Made by a program: the position numbers and the translations under genes. Of a stretch of 64,000 nt of DNA, positions 9,793 through 21,557 are shown piece after piece. Origin of the DNA: Cellvibrio sp. pealriver (lineage in GTDB: Bacteria; Pseudomonadota; Gammaproteobacteria; Pseudomonadales; Cellvibrionaceae); contig NZ_KQ236688.1 in NCBI RefSeq assembly GCF_001183545.1, positions 463,149 through 527,148 of the forward strand, written 5' to 3'. The notes beneath the pieces were generated by a model. That model was not told the origin of the DNA, made no database searches, and saw only the letters and a list, made by a program, of their open reading frames with translations. Every line of letters begins with the position of its first letter. Positions within the stretch are counted from its first letter, which is position 1.

Positions 9793-11109
9793 ATGCAATC
9801 AAGAAAAATCCGTTTCTTTTCATTAGCAAGACCACAGCGTCTTTTAATGGGTGTTTTTATATTGTTGGGCATTGTCGCACTCGTCTGGTTGTTTGTGATT
9901 CGCGAGGATGATAATCGCGTAATCTACACCACAGAAGCTGTCACTCGCGGCGATATTGAAAATTTGGTGACGGCGACAGGCACCTTGCAGCCGCAAGATT
10001 ATGTCGATGTGGGTGCACAGGTGTCGGGGCAGTTAAAAAAATTACACGTAGATGTTGGCAGTGAAGTCAAAGCAGGTGATCTGCTCGCTGAAATTGATGC
10101 AACCGTGTATGCCGCACGTGTGGATGCAACGCGCGCATCCCTGCGCACCCAGCAGGCGCAATTGTTGGATCGCGAAGCACAGCTTACGCTGGCGAATATC
10201 CAATACGAACGTGAAAAAAATCTGTTTAAAGAGGAGGCGACCACGCGGGAGTCTGTGCAAACTGCTGAAGCCAGTTTGAAATCGGCGCAGGCGCAGCTTA
10301 AAGCCTTGCAAGCACAGATCGAACAAACGGAATCTACGCTGCGTGTGGAATCTGCCAATTTAAATTACGCAAAAATTTATGCGCCTATCGATGGCACTGT
10401 GGTGTCTATTACATCGCGTCAAGGACAAACGCTTAATACCAACCAGATGGCACCTACCATTATGCGCATTGCCGATTTGTCTACCATGACGGTGCAAACG
10501 CAAGTATCTGAAGCGGATATTGGAAAATTGCGCACGGGAATGGAAGTGTATTTCACCACACTAGGCAGTCAAGGTCGTCGCTGGTACAGCAAATTGAATC
10601 GTATCCAACCCACACCGGAAATTCTTAATAATGTGGTGTTGTATAACGCCTTGTTTGATGTGCCCAACGAACATCGCTTGCTCATGACACAAATGAGCAC
10701 ACAAGTCTTTTTTATTGAATCCCAAGCAAAAGATGTGTTGCTAGTGCCTATGTCGGCGGTCAGTTTTGCGCGTCCAACTGAAATGCGCCCACAAAACGAT
10801 TCAGCCAACAGGACAGCACCGACAGAAGAGCAAAGAGCTGCATGGAAAAAACGCCGAAGTGAAATGAGCCAAGGAGATGATAAATCTTCACCCAGTGCGC
10901 GACCGGCAATCGTTAGAGTCATGAATGGTGATGGCGATATTGAAGAGCGAAAAGTATTGATAGGTGTTACCAATCGCGTACAAGCGCAAATTGTAGAAGG
11001 CTTGACTGAAGGTGAAAAAGTAGTGAGCGGAAGTTCGCGCTCGGGCCAGCAAAAACCGGTAGCAGGAATTGGCATGGGCGGCCCCGGTATGGGCATGGGT
11101 AGACGTTAA
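9793..11109 (+). CDS. macA: MacA-type periplasmic adaptor of an ABC efflux pump
   Basis: Membrane-fusion protein that links an inner-membrane ABC transporter to an outer-membrane channel. The 438 residues contain one N-terminal membrane anchor (about 18-37), a lipoyl-like half ([25 protein letters not shown]), a coiled-coil hairpin (about 110-185, Glu/Gln/Ala-rich), the second lipoyl half ([18 protein letters not shown]), and a beta-barrel domain. The C-terminus is rich in Gly and Met ([12 protein letters not shown]). The stop codon overlaps the start of macB by one base, so the two are translationally coupled. The arrangement resembles PvdRT-OpmQ, which recycles pyoverdine in Pseudomonas. 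The substrate here is inferred from the iron-related neighbours. Confidence 0.9.
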   Translation: MQSRKIRFFSLARPQRLLMGVFILLGIVALVWLFVIREDDNRVIYTTEAVTRGDIENLVTATGTLQPQDYVDVGAQVSGQLKKLHVDVGSEVKAGDLLAEIDATVYAARVDATRASLRTQQAQLLDREAQLTLANIQYEREKNLFKEEATTRESVQTAEASLKSAQAQLKALQAQIEQTESTLRVESANLNYAKIYAPIDGTVVSITSRQGQTLNTNQMAPTIMRIADLSTMTVQTQVSEADIGKLRTGMEVYFTTLGSQGRRWYSKLNRIQPTPEILNNVVLYNALFDVPNEHRLLMTQMSTQVFFIESQAKDVLLVPMSAVSFARPTEMRPQNDSANRTAPTEEQRAAWKKRRSEMSQGDDKSSPSARPAIVRVMNGDGDIEERKVLIGVTNRVQAQIVEGLTEGEKVVSGSSRSGQQKPVAGIGMGGPGMGMGRR

Positions 11110-13052
11110 TGAGCGCTGTCAATTCTATTCAGCCGTTGATCAAACTGGCGGGCGTTACCAAAACCTTTCGTAATGGTGAAATTACCACACAAGTGTTGCA
11201 CGGAATTGATCTTGAAATTTACCCCGGTGAATTTGTAGCGATCATGGGGCAGTCAGGATCGGGCAAATCCACGTTAATGAATATTCTCGGTTGTCTTGAT
11301 CGTGCCACAACGGGCGATTATTTTTTTAATGGAAAAAATGTAGCGCATTTGGATGCCGATGGCCTTGCGCAATTGCGCCGTGAAGCATTTGGTTTTGTGT
11401 TTCAAAGTTATAACTTGTTGGCGGGTGCGACTGCCTGCGAAAACGTGGAAATGCCCGCAACCTATTCAGGCATGACATCAGAGGCGCGCCGCGAGCGCTC
11501 TATTGAATTGTTGGGTTCGTTAGGTTTGCAGGAGCGATTGCATCATCGCCCTAATCAATTATCGGGCGGGCAACAGCAGCGTGTTTCTATTGCGCGGGCG
11601 CTGATGAACGGCGGCCAGATTATTTTGGCCGATGAGCCAACCGGTGCGCTGGATAGTCACAGCGGCAAAGAAGTGATGCGCTTGCTCAAGCAGTTATCAG
11701 AGCAAGGGCATACCATTATTCTGATTACCCACGATGCAGAAGTCGCGCAGCATGCTCATCGCTTAATTGAAATTCGCGATGGCAATATCATCGCTGACCC
11801 CGGTGCCATTGTTGCGGAAAAACGTTCACCGGAAAAACACGTATTACAGGGTGAGTCCCCGTTTAAAACAGAAATTTTTGAGGCGACCAAAACGGCATTT
11901 CGCTCGCTGCGCAGCAATGTGTTCCGCACTATTTTAACCTTGCTCGGCATTGTGATTGGTGTTGCATCGGTGATTGCGTTGATGGCTATTGGTGATGGTG
12001 CAAAAAAATCTGTTGTCGATAGCATCAGTGCGATGGGCAGTAATTTATTGTTGGTGCGGCCAGGTGGCCCCAATCAGCGTTGGCGTTGGGATTCTGTCAC
12101 GCTAGTACCTGAAGATGTCGATGCGATTGCAAGCTTGCCGCATGTTGCCGCTGCACTGCCTGAACTCAACGGCAGCTTTACACTGCGCTACGGCAATGCG
12201 GATCACACGACTGAAATTAATGCCACCGCCGCACAATTTCCTATGGCTCGTAAATGGGATGTCGCGCAAGGCACGTTTTTTACCGATGAAGACAACACGC
12301 ATTACGCCACTGTTGTGGTGTTGGGAAAAACCGTTGCGACCAAATTATTTTCCGATAAAAATCCAGTGGGCGAATTTATCATCATCAACAATGTGCTTTT
12401 TCAAGTAATTGGCGTGATGAGTGAGCGCGGTGCCGATCCGGGTGGGCAGGATCAGGACGATAAAGTGTTTGTGCCTTTTAATACCGGTAGTTTGCGTGTG
12501 ATTGGTCAGCGCTTTTTGCGCAATATCACTATCTCTGTTGACGATGAAAAAAATATGGAAGAGGTGCAAACCCGCGTGCACGCCTTGTTGATGGAGCGTC
12601 ACGGCACTGAAGATTTTCAAATCAGAAGCATGTCATCGTTAATCGATATGGTGTCTGAAACACAAAACACTATGACGTTCTTGCTGGGTTCTATCGCCGC
12701 GATTTCATTATTGGTGGGCGGTATAGGGGTAATGAATATTATGCTAGTGAGTGTGACCGAACGGACACGTGAAATTGGTGTGCGTATGGCGACGGGCGCA
12801 CGCACGCGAAACATCATGCAACAATTTTTAATTGAGGCATTGGTAGTGTCAGCGCTTGGTGGAGTTATCGGTGTGGTTATAGGTCTTGGTACCGCGATGT
12901 TAATTGCGAATATTGGTACGCCCATCGCCTATTCATTTGGCCCGGTAGTGATGGCATTTAGCTGTGCATTTATGACGGGTTTGTTGTTTGGTTATTTACC
13001 TGCGCGCAAAGCGGCTCAGCTTGATCCCGTTACCGCTTTGGCGACGGAGTAA
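11109..13052 (+). CDS. macB: MacB-type ABC exporter (ATPase-permease fusion)
   Basis: Inner-membrane ABC protein of 647 residues. An N-terminal ATPase domain has Walker [10 protein letters not shown], signature LSGGQQQR and Walker B ILADEPT. A first transmembrane helix is near 275-300 ([20 protein letters not shown]), followed by a large periplasmic MacB_PCD domain and three C-terminal helices ending in [17 protein letters not shown]. It works as a mechanotransducing dimer that drives substrate from the periplasm through the adaptor and outer-membrane channel. It is coupled to the adaptor gene by a one-base overlap and lies 2 bases before the outer-membrane factor gene, giving a complete tripartite pump. 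Confidence 0.93.
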   Translation: MSAVNSIQPLIKLAGVTKTFRNGEITTQVLHGIDLEIYPGEFVAIMGQSGSGKSTLMNILGCLDRATTGDYFFNGKNVAHLDADGLAQLRREAFGFVFQSYNLLAGATACENVEMPATYSGMTSEARRERSIELLGSLGLQERLHHRPNQLSGGQQQRVSIARALMNGGQIILADEPTGALDSHSGKEVMRLLKQLSEQGHTIILITHDAEVAQHAHRLIEIRDGNIIADPGAIVAEKRSPEKHVLQGESPFKTEIFEATKTAFRSLRSNVFRTILTLLGIVIGVASVIALMAIGDGAKKSVVDSISAMGSNLLLVRPGGPNQRWRWDSVTLVPEDVDAIASLPHVAAALPELNGSFTLRYGNADHTTEINATAAQFPMARKWDVAQGTFFTDEDNTHYATVVVLGKTVATKLFSDKNPVGEFIIINNVLFQVIGVMSERGADPGGQDQDDKVFVPFNTGSLRVIGQRFLRNITISVDDEKNMEEVQTRVHALLMERHGTEDFQIRSMSSLIDMVSETQNTMTFLLGSIAAISLLVGGIGVMNIMLVSVTERTREIGVRMATGARTRNIMQQFLIEALVVSALGGVIGVVIGLGTAMLIANIGTPIAYSFGPVVMAFSCAFMTGLLFGYLPARKAAQLDPVTALATE

Positions 13053-13054
13053 CG

Positions 13055-14470
13055 ATGATGAAAATACAAAAATGTGTGTCAGTAATAGGATTAATTTTCG
13101 TTATTACCGCCTGCACATCCGCGCCCGTACAACAACCGGATATCCATTATGCAGAACATTATTCGGTTGGGGCATCGCAGTCTGGTAGTGATAAAAATGT
13201 CGATGTAAAAAGTGTTGATGTAAATTGGTGGCAAGCATTTCAGTCGCCCGCATTAAATGAATTGATACTCGCTGCCCAGGTGCAAAGCCCTGATATATTA
13301 ATGTCGGCCGAACGCGTCAAACAGGCTGAGTTACAAATGCAGATCGCAAATGCGAGTTTGTTTCCTTCACTAAGCGCCAGCGCATCCATCGGAGAGTCCC
13401 GTTCAAAACCGGATGGTGCCAATACTACGCGCAGTGAATCAACACGCGTGGGTGCGAGTATCAATTATGAGGTGGATTTGTGGGGCGGTATTGCGGCTGG
13501 GCGAGTGGCGGCAAAAGCAGGATATGACGCTATCCGATTTGATCAGGATGCTGCGCGCTTAAGCATCAAAGCGGCTATTGCTAGTGGTTGGTTCCAATGG
13601 TTGGCGCTGCAAGAGCGTATTGCGACAGCGAATAAAAATATTGCGATTGCCGAACGTGTGCAGAATATTGTCGATGCCCGTTATCAAAACGGTGTTGCAA
13701 CAGCAGCCGATGTTGCGCAGCAAAAAACCAATTTATTAAATCAACAAGCTTCCCTTCTTCCTTTGCAATTGCAAGCGCGCCAAACACAATCAGCATTGGC
13801 AATTTTAGTGGGCAAAACGCCACAGGAATTTTCGCTCGCGGTTGAACAATTACTCGCGATACAGGTTCCGCAAATCGCGGCGGGCACACCGGCTGATGTG
13901 ATCACGCGCAGGCCGGATCTGGCAGCGAGTGAGGCTGATTTACGTGCAGCCAGCGCGAACATTCAGGCTGCGCGCACAGCGCTATTGCCGGGTATTAGTC
14001 TGGGTGCCAACGCAGGAAAATCAGCGAGCGAATTATTGAGTATGAACCCGGTTACCCAGACCTCCGGCTGGACGCTATCACTTGCGCAATCGCTGTTTAA
14101 TGGTGGGCGTTTAATCAATCAGAAAAAATTGAGCGAGGCGCGCCGCAGTGAATTGTTATTGCAGTATCACAAATCGATATTAATTGCGCTGCAAGAAGTG
14201 GATAACGCATTGGTTGCGGCCGATGTAAGCCAGCGCCAGGAAGTAAGCCAACAAAATATCGTTGCTAATGCCGAGCGCAGTTTGCGTCTGACGGAAGCGC
14301 GCTATCGTGCAGGCAGTGAAGATTTGCTATCGCTGCTGGATGCCCAACGCAGTTTTTTTCAAGCGCAGGATGCGTTGGTGCAACAGCGCCTCTCGCGTTT
14401 GAATGCTGCAGTGGATTTATATAAATCCTTGGGTGGCGGCTGGCAATTGGCGCAGCAAAGTAATCAATAA
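13055..14470 (+). CDS. NodT-family outer-membrane efflux lipoprotein
   Basis: Outer-membrane channel of the tripartite pump, 471 residues. A lipoprotein signal with lipobox VITAC is at about residues 1-20; two outer-membrane efflux repeats follow, each with long helices (VKQAELQMQIANASLFPSLS and the second copy ADLRAASANIQAARTALLP). The motif ITRRPDLAASEADL is typical of NodT/OprM-type factors. Two adjacent ATG codons (13055, 13058) are possible starts. It follows macB by 2 bases and so completes the macA-macB-OMF operon. Confidence 0.92.
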   Translation: MMKIQKCVSVIGLIFVITACTSAPVQQPDIHYAEHYSVGASQSGSDKNVDVKSVDVNWWQAFQSPALNELILAAQVQSPDILMSAERVKQAELQMQIANASLFPSLSASASIGESRSKPDGANTTRSESTRVGASINYEVDLWGGIAAGRVAAKAGYDAIRFDQDAARLSIKAAIASGWFQWLALQERIATANKNIAIAERVQNIVDARYQNGVATAADVAQQKTNLLNQQASLLPLQLQARQTQSALAILVGKTPQEFSLAVEQLLAIQVPQIAAGTPADVITRRPDLAASEADLRAASANIQAARTALLPGISLGANAGKSASELLSMNPVTQTSGWTLSLAQSLFNGGRLINQKKLSEARRSELLLQYHKSILIALQEVDNALVAADVSQRQEVSQQNIVANAERSLRLTEARYRAGSEDLLSLLDAQRSFFQAQDALVQQRLSRLNAAVDLYKSLGGGWQLAQQSNQ

Positions 14471-14555
14471 ATTTTCTATAACAATATGACGGCCGTGTTG
14501 GATGTAAAAATCTATTCAACATTCACCTATTTTTTAACAGGCTTGGGGATATAAA

Positions 14556-16997
14556 GTGCGAAACGTGTTATTCCAGATTCACTGGTTTTTAGGTATTACT
14601 GCCGGTGTAGTATTAGCAGTTGTTGGTTTGACAGGCGCGTTGATGAGTTTTGAGCGGCCAATAATGGATGCTATTAGCCCGGATATTGTTTCAGTGCAGG
14701 TGGTAGGCGAACGGCTGACACCCGATGCCATTGCCGAACGTTTTCGCGCGCAGCGCGCAAATGCCCGCGTCGAACAAATCACACTATGGCCAGAAGCAGA
14801 GCGCAGCGCATTGGTTCGTGTTGCGCCGCCACCTGGCGAGCGCCGTGGCGATGCGGTATACATCAATCCTTACACTGGTGAGTTGCTCGGAAAAATCCGC
14901 GGCGAACAATTTTTTCGCACTGTGCGCTCGCTGCATCGCTGGTTATTAATTCCATCTGAACCCGATGGAATTAATATTGGCCGCCAAATTACCGGCTTCA
15001 GCGCGCTCGCACTGGTTTTTTTTGCGTTGTCTGGATTGTATTTACGCTGGCCGCGCCGCGCGTTGAATTGGCGCAATTGGTTTCGCATTGATTTTAGTTT
15101 AAAAGGGCGCAATTTTTATTGGGCATTGCACTCAGTCATTGGCACTTGGGTATTAGCCATTTATTTATTGTTGGCATTGACTGGCCTGACATGGTCGTAC
15201 AGTTGGTTTAAAAATGGTGCATCGGTTTTATTAACCGGTGAGCCCGTGCAAGAGCGCCGTGGCTTTGGTGGGCCTGGTGGTGGTATGGGCGGGCGAGAAG
15301 GGCGCGGTGGCATGGGTGATTTGCATCAGGCGCATTCAACCCACATTGCTGTTGATGCTGTGTGGAAAAACTTTGCAATTAAGGCTGGCAGTAATTTTAA
15401 ATTTGCGAGTATCAGCTTCCCCCGTTCGGAAAAAGAGCCAGTCACCATTAACTATGTCACGCCCGATGCAACTAATGACCGGCAGCGCAGTGTAATGAGT
15501 TTCAATGCGATAACAGGCGAATTGGTGAGCGATCAACCCTATACACCTCTTGAACCGCTCGGCAAGCGCATCATGCAGGGTATCTATGAATTGCATACGG
15601 GCGAGTGGTTTGGTACCACAGGATTAATCATTAATATGATTGCGTCGTTGTTGATGCCGTTGTTCACCATCACCGGATTCTTGCTGTATTTAGATCGTCG
15701 CAAAAAAAAGCGAAACAGTAAAAACGCTGCTGCAGGTGTTGGTGTTGTGCATACAGATGCCGACTACTGGATTGTGTATGCAAGCCAAACGGGCACTGCC
15801 GAACAGCTTGCATGGAATACGGCCACAATTTTGCAATCGGGCGGCATCAAAGCCAGTGTAAAAAATATTGCTGCGCTGGATAAAGCCACGCTTGAGTCGG
15901 CAAAGAAAATACTGTTTCTGGTTTCCACTTTTGGCGAAGGTGAAGCACCGGATGCTGCGCGAGCCTTTGCGCGAAAATTTCTGAAATCATCGTCACGATC
16001 ATCATTGGCGTTATCGCAATTGCAGTTCGCGATTTTAGGGCTGGGCGACAAACGCTACAGGGATTATTGCGCATTCGCTGTACAAATCGAATCCTGGTTG
16101 TTATCAAATGGTGCAAGCCCGATTTTTGCGCGTATTGATGTTGATAACGGTAATGAACAGAGCATCTACCAATGGCAACAACAGATTGCTGATTTGAGCG
16201 GTGTGAAAAATGTTACGGCTTGGGCAGCGCCTGAATATGAACGCTGGCGATTGCAATCGCGCGAACTATTAAATGCAGGCAGTGTGGGTGCAGGCGTTTA
16301 TCGCGTGAGTTTACAGCCATCCAAGCCGGGCAATACTCACTGGCAAGCGGGTGATATTTTGGAAATCAAACCTCACAACAATTTTGAATTGCCGCACCGT
16401 GAGTACTCCATTGCATCGCTTCCAACGGATGGTGTTGTTGATTTGGTTGTGCGTCAGGCGTTTAACGAGAAGGGTGAATTGGGTTTGGGTTCCGGCTGGT
16501 TAACAGCGCAGGCAGAAGAGGGTGGTGAGATTCTGGCGCGCATTCGTGTGAATCCATCGTTCCATGCACCACAATCCGATAGCCCTTTGAGCGATACCCC
16601 CATGATTTGCATCGGTGCGGGTACGGGCATCGCTGGATTGCGTGCACATCTGCATGAGCGCTACTTAAAAGACCAGCAACACAATTGGCTTATCTTTGGT
16701 GAGCGTCAACGCAACAACGACCGCCTTTTTGCGAATGAGTTGGATGTCTGGAAGGTGTCAGGTTTCCTCACCGAATTTGACGAGGTTTATTCGCGTGATG
16801 GTGAAGGTTATGTCCAGGATGTGCTGCGCACCAAGCAACAACAATTGAGCGAATGGTTGGATCGCGGTGCTGTCATTTATGTCTGCGGGAGCATGGCGAT
16901 GGGTGCAGGTGTGCAGCAAGTATTGCTCGACATATTAGGTGAAACCGGATTGCAACAATTGATCGATAGCCGGCGTTACTGTCGCGATATTTATTAA
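14556..16997 (+). CDS. PepSY-TM / flavodoxin / ferredoxin-reductase fusion, probable ferric-siderophore reductase
   Basis: An 813-residue inner-membrane flavoprotein. Residues 1 to about 380 form a PepSY_TM unit with four membrane segments (about 8-30, 140-165, 190-215, 355-378) and a periplasmic loop with a Gly/Arg-rich stretch near 230-250. Then comes a flavodoxin domain (YASQTGTAEQLAWNTA at about 405-420, STFGEGEAPD) and an FAD/NAD(P)H reductase domain (HREYSIASLP, VCGSMAMGAGVQQ), as in sulfite reductase flavoproteins. Such a protein can pass electrons from NADPH across the membrane. Start is GTG at 14556 behind CTTGGGG. Its place in the Fur-associated cluster suggests reduction of ferric siderophore in the periplasm (inference, by analogy with PepSY proteins of pyoverdine uptake). 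Confidence 0.88.
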   Translation: MRNVLFQIHWFLGITAGVVLAVVGLTGALMSFERPIMDAISPDIVSVQVVGERLTPDAIAERFRAQRANARVEQITLWPEAERSALVRVAPPPGERRGDAVYINPYTGELLGKIRGEQFFRTVRSLHRWLLIPSEPDGINIGRQITGFSALALVFFALSGLYLRWPRRALNWRNWFRIDFSLKGRNFYWALHSVIGTWVLAIYLLLALTGLTWSYSWFKNGASVLLTGEPVQERRGFGGPGGGMGGREGRGGMGDLHQAHSTHIAVDAVWKNFAIKAGSNFKFASISFPRSEKEPVTINYVTPDATNDRQRSVMSFNAITGELVSDQPYTPLEPLGKRIMQGIYELHTGEWFGTTGLIINMIASLLMPLFTITGFLLYLDRRKKKRNSKNAAAGVGVVHTDADYWIVYASQTGTAEQLAWNTATILQSGGIKASVKNIAALDKATLESAKKILFLVSTFGEGEAPDAARAFARKFLKSSSRSSLALSQLQFAILGLGDKRYRDYCAFAVQIESWLLSNGASPIFARIDVDNGNEQSIYQWQQQIADLSGVKNVTAWAAPEYERWRLQSRELLNAGSVGAGVYRVSLQPSKPGNTHWQAGDILEIKPHNNFELPHREYSIASLPTDGVVDLVVRQAFNEKGELGLGSGWLTAQAEEGGEILARIRVNPSFHAPQSDSPLSDTPMICIGAGTGIAGLRAHLHERYLKDQQHNWLIFGERQRNNDRLFANELDVWKVSGFLTEFDEVYSRDGEGYVQDVLRTKQQQLSEWLDRGAVIYVCGSMAMGAGVQQVLLDILGETGLQQLIDSRRYCRDIY

Positions 16998-17069
16998 TTG
17001 GTTCGGGCGATCTCACGCTCAAGGTTGCCTCGGCTTCCCCAAGTCCCCTATACTCGCCAGCCGTTACAA

Positions 17070-17102
17070 GCCCCGCACACTCGTAAGTGCGGGCTTTTTT
17101 AT
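17070..17102 (+). terminator. Terminator between the iron block and thrS
   Basis: CCCGCAC (17072-17078) pairs with GTGCGGG (17087-17093), followed by CTTTTTTA. Confidence 0.88.
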
Positions 17103-17165
17103 TTGCGACTCCCGCTTTTTTATCACGTGACCTTTGGTAGGGGTCACCACTGACTGAGGTTTATC

Positions 17166-19109
17166 ATGCCTGTAATTACGCTTCCCGACGGATCCAAACG
17201 TCCTTTCGAAAATCCTGTTACTGTCTATGAAGTTGCCACATCTATTGGCGCTGGTTTGGCCAAGGCGACTTTAGGTGGTCGCGTCTATTTAAGTGGTGAT
17301 ACCACAGGTCAACGTGTCGATGCGCATGACTTGATCACTGAAGATGCGAACCTGGTAATTTTTACCCCGAAAGACGAAGATGGTTTGGAAATCATCCGCC
17401 ACTCTTGCGCGCACTTGCTCGGTCATGCAATTAAACAGCTGTTCCCCGATGTGAAAATGGCTATCGGCCCAACCATCGATAACGGCTTTTATTACGACAT
17501 CGACCTTGAGCATAAGCTGACCGACGAGGATATCGCCCGTTTGGAAGCGCGCATGCTGGAATTGGCAAAAACTGAATACGATGTCGTGAAAAAGAAAGTC
17601 AGCTGGCAAGAAGCCTATGATGTTTTCACAGCGCGTGGCGAGACGTACAAGCTGGAAATCCTCGATCGCGATGTGCCGAAAGACGCAACGCCGGGTCTTT
17701 ATCACCACGAAGAATATGTGGATATGTGCCGCGGCCCGCACGTGCCCAACATGCGTTTTTGCCTGAATTTTAAATTGATGCGCACCTCCGGCGCTTACTG
17801 GCGCGGCGACTCCAACAACAAAATGTTGCAGCGCATCTACGGCACTGCGTTTGCCGATGCCAAGCAGCTAAAAGCCTATTTAAATTTGCTCGAAGAAGCT
17901 GCCAAGCGCGACCATCGCAAACTGGCGAAGAAGTTTGATTTATTCCATCTGCAAGATGAAGCACCGGGCATGGTGTTCTGGCATCCGAAAGGCTGGACTC
18001 TGTGGCAACAGATCGAACAGTACATGCGTACCAAACAAAACGAGTGGGGTTATCAAGAGGTAAAAACCCCATTAATTATGGATCGCACTCTGTGGGAGAA
18101 GTCCGGTCACTGGGAAAACTATCGCGACAACATGTTTACCACTGAGTCAGAAAAACGCGATTTTGCGGTTAAGCCGATGAACTGCCCAGGCCATATCCAG
18201 ATTTTTAATCACGGTTTACGTTCACACAAAGACTTGCCGTTGCGCTTGGCAGAATTTGGTTCGTGCCATCGCAATGAGGCGTCCGGTGCGTTGCACGGCA
18301 TTATGCGTGTGCGCGGTTTTGTGCAGGACGATGCGCATATCTTCTGTACTGAGGAGCAAGTCGTTGCTGAGGTTGCTTCTTTTAACCAGATGCTCAAATC
18401 GATTTATGATGATTTTGGTTTTACCGATATCGCCGTAAAACTCTCGCTGCGCCCGGAAAAATATGCCGGTAGCCTGGAAACCTGGAATAAGGCGGAAGAA
18501 GGTTTGCGCACTGCGTTGCGCGCCGCTGGCTTGGAGTGGGAAGAGTTACCAGGCGAGGGTGCTTTCTATGGTCCCAAGATCGAATATCAAATTAAAGATG
18601 CACTTGGTCGTTCATGGCAATGTGGCACCATTCAGTTGGACTATGTACTGCCCGAGCGCCTGGATGCGGAATATGTTGCTGAAGATAACGTACGTAAGCG
18701 CCCGGTTATGCTGCATCGTGCTATCCTCGGCTCCTTCGAAAGGTTCCTCGGAATCCTGATCGAACATTACGAAGGTTCCTTTCCTGTATGGCTTGCACCT
18801 GCGCAAGTGGCGATCATGAATATCACAGATAGTCAGGCTGATTACGTCAAATTGGTTGAAAAAACCTTGCGTGATAAGGGTATCCGCGTAATTCCGGACT
18901 TGAGAAACGAGAAGATCGGCTTTAAAATCCGCGAGCACACAATTCAGCGGGTACCCTACCTGCTCGTCGTTGGCGATAAAGAGGTTGAAAATCAATCACT
19001 TGCGGTTCGCACACGGGACGGACAAGACTTGGGTGTAATGAGTCTGGAAGCTTTCATCGAGCACTTGACCGCCGATATAGCGCGTCGAGGCAGAAATATT
19101 TCTGCTTAA
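17166..19109 (+). CDS. thrS: Threonyl-tRNA synthetase
   Basis: Charges tRNA-Thr in the cytoplasm. The 647 residues cover a TGS domain (1-61, [10 protein letters not shown]), the editing domain with its HSCAH zinc-type motif near 78-82, the class II catalytic core ([45 protein letters not shown]) and the anticodon-binding domain ([15 protein letters not shown]). It heads the conserved thrS-infC-rpmI-rplT-pheST-ihfA block seen in Pseudomonas and enteric bacteria. Confidence 0.97.
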   Translation: MPVITLPDGSKRPFENPVTVYEVATSIGAGLAKATLGGRVYLSGDTTGQRVDAHDLITEDANLVIFTPKDEDGLEIIRHSCAHLLGHAIKQLFPDVKMAIGPTIDNGFYYDIDLEHKLTDEDIARLEARMLELAKTEYDVVKKKVSWQEAYDVFTARGETYKLEILDRDVPKDATPGLYHHEEYVDMCRGPHVPNMRFCLNFKLMRTSGAYWRGDSNNKMLQRIYGTAFADAKQLKAYLNLLEEAAKRDHRKLAKKFDLFHLQDEAPGMVFWHPKGWTLWQQIEQYMRTKQNEWGYQEVKTPLIMDRTLWEKSGHWENYRDNMFTTESEKRDFAVKPMNCPGHIQIFNHGLRSHKDLPLRLAEFGSCHRNEASGALHGIMRVRGFVQDDAHIFCTEEQVVAEVASFNQMLKSIYDDFGFTDIAVKLSLRPEKYAGSLETWNKAEEGLRTALRAAGLEWEELPGEGAFYGPKIEYQIKDALGRSWQCGTIQLDYVLPERLDAEYVAEDNVRKRPVMLHRAILGSFERFLGILIEHYEGSFPVWLAPAQVAIMNITDSQADYVKLVEKTLRDKGIRVIPDLRNEKIGFKIREHTIQRVPYLLVVGDKEVENQSLAVRTRDGQDLGVMSLEAFIEHLTADIARRGRNISA

Positions 19110-19182
19110 AAGTGAGTATTTGTACTCAGATGTAGAGAAAGTCAGAAAGATTCGTTCCTATTAATTATTTGGAGATACAACT

Positions 19183-19731
19183 ATCAAACGAGATAACGCT
19201 CCCGCAGCCAAAGGCAACTCTAAAAAAGCGCGGATCAACGATCAGATCGAAGCCAAACAGGTTCGTTTAATTAATGCAGAAGGTGAGCAAGTTGGTATTG
19301 TTCCCCTGAGTGAAGCGCTTGCCCAAGCTCAGGCTGCCACGCTGGATTTGGTGGAGATCGTTGCTGATAGCGATCCAATAGTCTGTAAGATTATGGATTA
19401 CGGCAAGCATCTGTTTGAGATCAAGAAAACCAAAGCGGCTGCTAAGAAAAAGCAAAAGCAGCAGCAAATCAAAGAAATGAAATTTCGCCCAGGGACGGAG
19501 GAAGCAGATTATCAGGTGAAGTTGAAAGCCGTAATCCGCTTCCTGGAGCATGGGGACAAGGCCAAGATAACGTTAAAGTTTCGTGGCCGCGAGCTTGCCC
19601 ATCAAGAGTTAGGAATGGAAATGATGCAACGCATCGAGACCGACCTTACCGAGATAGGTACCGTAGAGCAGGCTGCCAAAATGGAAGGTAAGCAGCTCAC
19701 CATGGTGCTCGCTCCCAAAAAGAGAAAATAG
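19183..19731 (+). CDS. infC: Translation initiation factor IF-3, starting at an AUC codon
   Basis: Binds the 30S subunit and checks initiator pairing. The reading frame preserves family sequence upstream of the first ATG (19393 region): [42 protein letters not shown]. The only plausible start is the ATC at 19183, eight bases after GGAG (19171-19174), giving 182 residues, the normal length. Bacterial infC genes characteristically use AUU or other AUN codons so that IF-3 represses its own translation; AUC is a rarer variant. The C-terminal domain has [15 protein letters not shown] and MVLAPKKRK. It lies 73 bases after thrS and 61 before rpmI. Confidence 0.95.
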   Translation: MKRDNAPAAKGNSKKARINDQIEAKQVRLINAEGEQVGIVPLSEALAQAQAATLDLVEIVADSDPIVCKIMDYGKHLFEIKKTKAAAKKKQKQQQIKEMKFRPGTEEADYQVKLKAVIRFLEHGDKAKITLKFRGRELAHQELGMEMMQRIETDLTEIGTVEQAAKMEGKQLTMVLAPKKRK

Positions 19732-19792
19732 TCGGGCTTTTAGCTGCCTTGATTATTTATATTATTTACCTAAATGTGTGGAGTTCTATCAC

Positions 19793-19990
19793 ATGGCAAC
19801 CAAAGCTAAAGTACACAGTGGCGCGTCAAAGCGCTTCAAAAAGACTGGCGCGGGCTTCAAGTTCAAGCACGCTAACAAAAGCCACATCCTGACCAAAATG
19901 ACCACCAAACGTAAGCGCCAATTGCGCGGCACCAGCCTTGTTGATGCTGCCGATGTACCACGCGTAAAACGTTTGTTCCGTGCTAACTAA
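19793..19990 (+). CDS. rpmI: Ribosomal protein bL35
   Basis: Small 50S protein of 65 residues beginning [19 protein letters not shown], rich in Lys and Arg. TGTGGAG at 19776-19782 is the ribosome-binding site for the ATG at 19793; an upstream in-frame start would run through this site. Next in the infC-rpmI-rplT operon. Confidence 0.97.
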   Translation: MATKAKVHSGASKRFKKTGAGFKFKHANKSHILTKMTTKRKRQLRGTSLVDAADVPRVKRLFRAN

Positions 19991-20025
19991 TAGCGCTTTT
20001 TGAGAATTTTGTAGAGGATTGAATT

Positions 20026-20385
20026 ATGGCCCGTGTTAAGCGTGGTGTAGAGGCGCGTCGTCGTCACAAGAAAGTTTTAAAAGCTGCTAAAGGTTACTAC
20101 GGTGCACGTTCACGTGTGTTCCGTGTTGCTAAACAAGCGGTTATCAAGGCCGGTCAATATGCTTATCGCGATCGTCGCGTTAAAAAGCGTAATTTCCGCG
20201 CTCTGTGGATCACCCGTATCAACGCTCAATCTCGTGCTGAAGGTTTGACCTACAGCCAATTGATTGCCGGCTTGAAAAAGGCGAGCATCGTTCTCGACCG
20301 TCGTGTATTGGCTGATCTGGCTGTATACGATAAAGCAGCTTTTGCTGCTGTTGTTGCGAAGGCTAAATCAGCTCTGGCTGCTTAA
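20026..20385 (+). CDS. rplT: Ribosomal protein bL20
   Basis: 50S assembly protein of 119 residues, starting [16 protein letters not shown] with the basic N-terminal extension and the conserved [13 protein letters not shown] and [11 protein letters not shown]. In E. coli L20 also represses its own operon by binding the leader. AGAGGATTG is the ribosome-binding site. Two hairpins follow before pheS. Confidence 0.97.
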   Translation: MARVKRGVEARRRHKKVLKAAKGYYGARSRVFRVAKQAVIKAGQYAYRDRRVKKRNFRALWITRINAQSRAEGLTYSQLIAGLKKASIVLDRRVLADLAVYDKAAFAAVVAKAKSALAA

Positions 20386-20400
20386 TCGTCCAGCAACCGG

Positions 20401-20464
20401 AAACCCGAAAGGGTTTTTTGTGACCGCGATGAAAGGGGAAGAGCTTTGTTCTTCCCCTTTTTTT
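20401..20464 (+). terminator. Double hairpin between rplT and pheS (terminator or attenuator)
   Basis: First hairpin: AAACCC/GGGTTT with a GAAA loop and six T (20401-20419). Second: a perfect 11-bp stem AAAGGGGAAGA (20432-20442) with TCTTCCCCTTT (20450-20460) followed by four T. The second ends 65 bases before pheS, where enteric pheST has an attenuator. No convincing phenylalanine-rich leader peptide is present. Confidence 0.75.
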
Positions 20465-20517
20465 ATGCCCACAACTTTGTGTTCGCATATCGATATTTTT
20501 ATTCATACCAAATTTAA

Positions 20518-21543
<1,026 letters not shown>

Positions 21544-21557
21544 AGTTTAATTTGATC

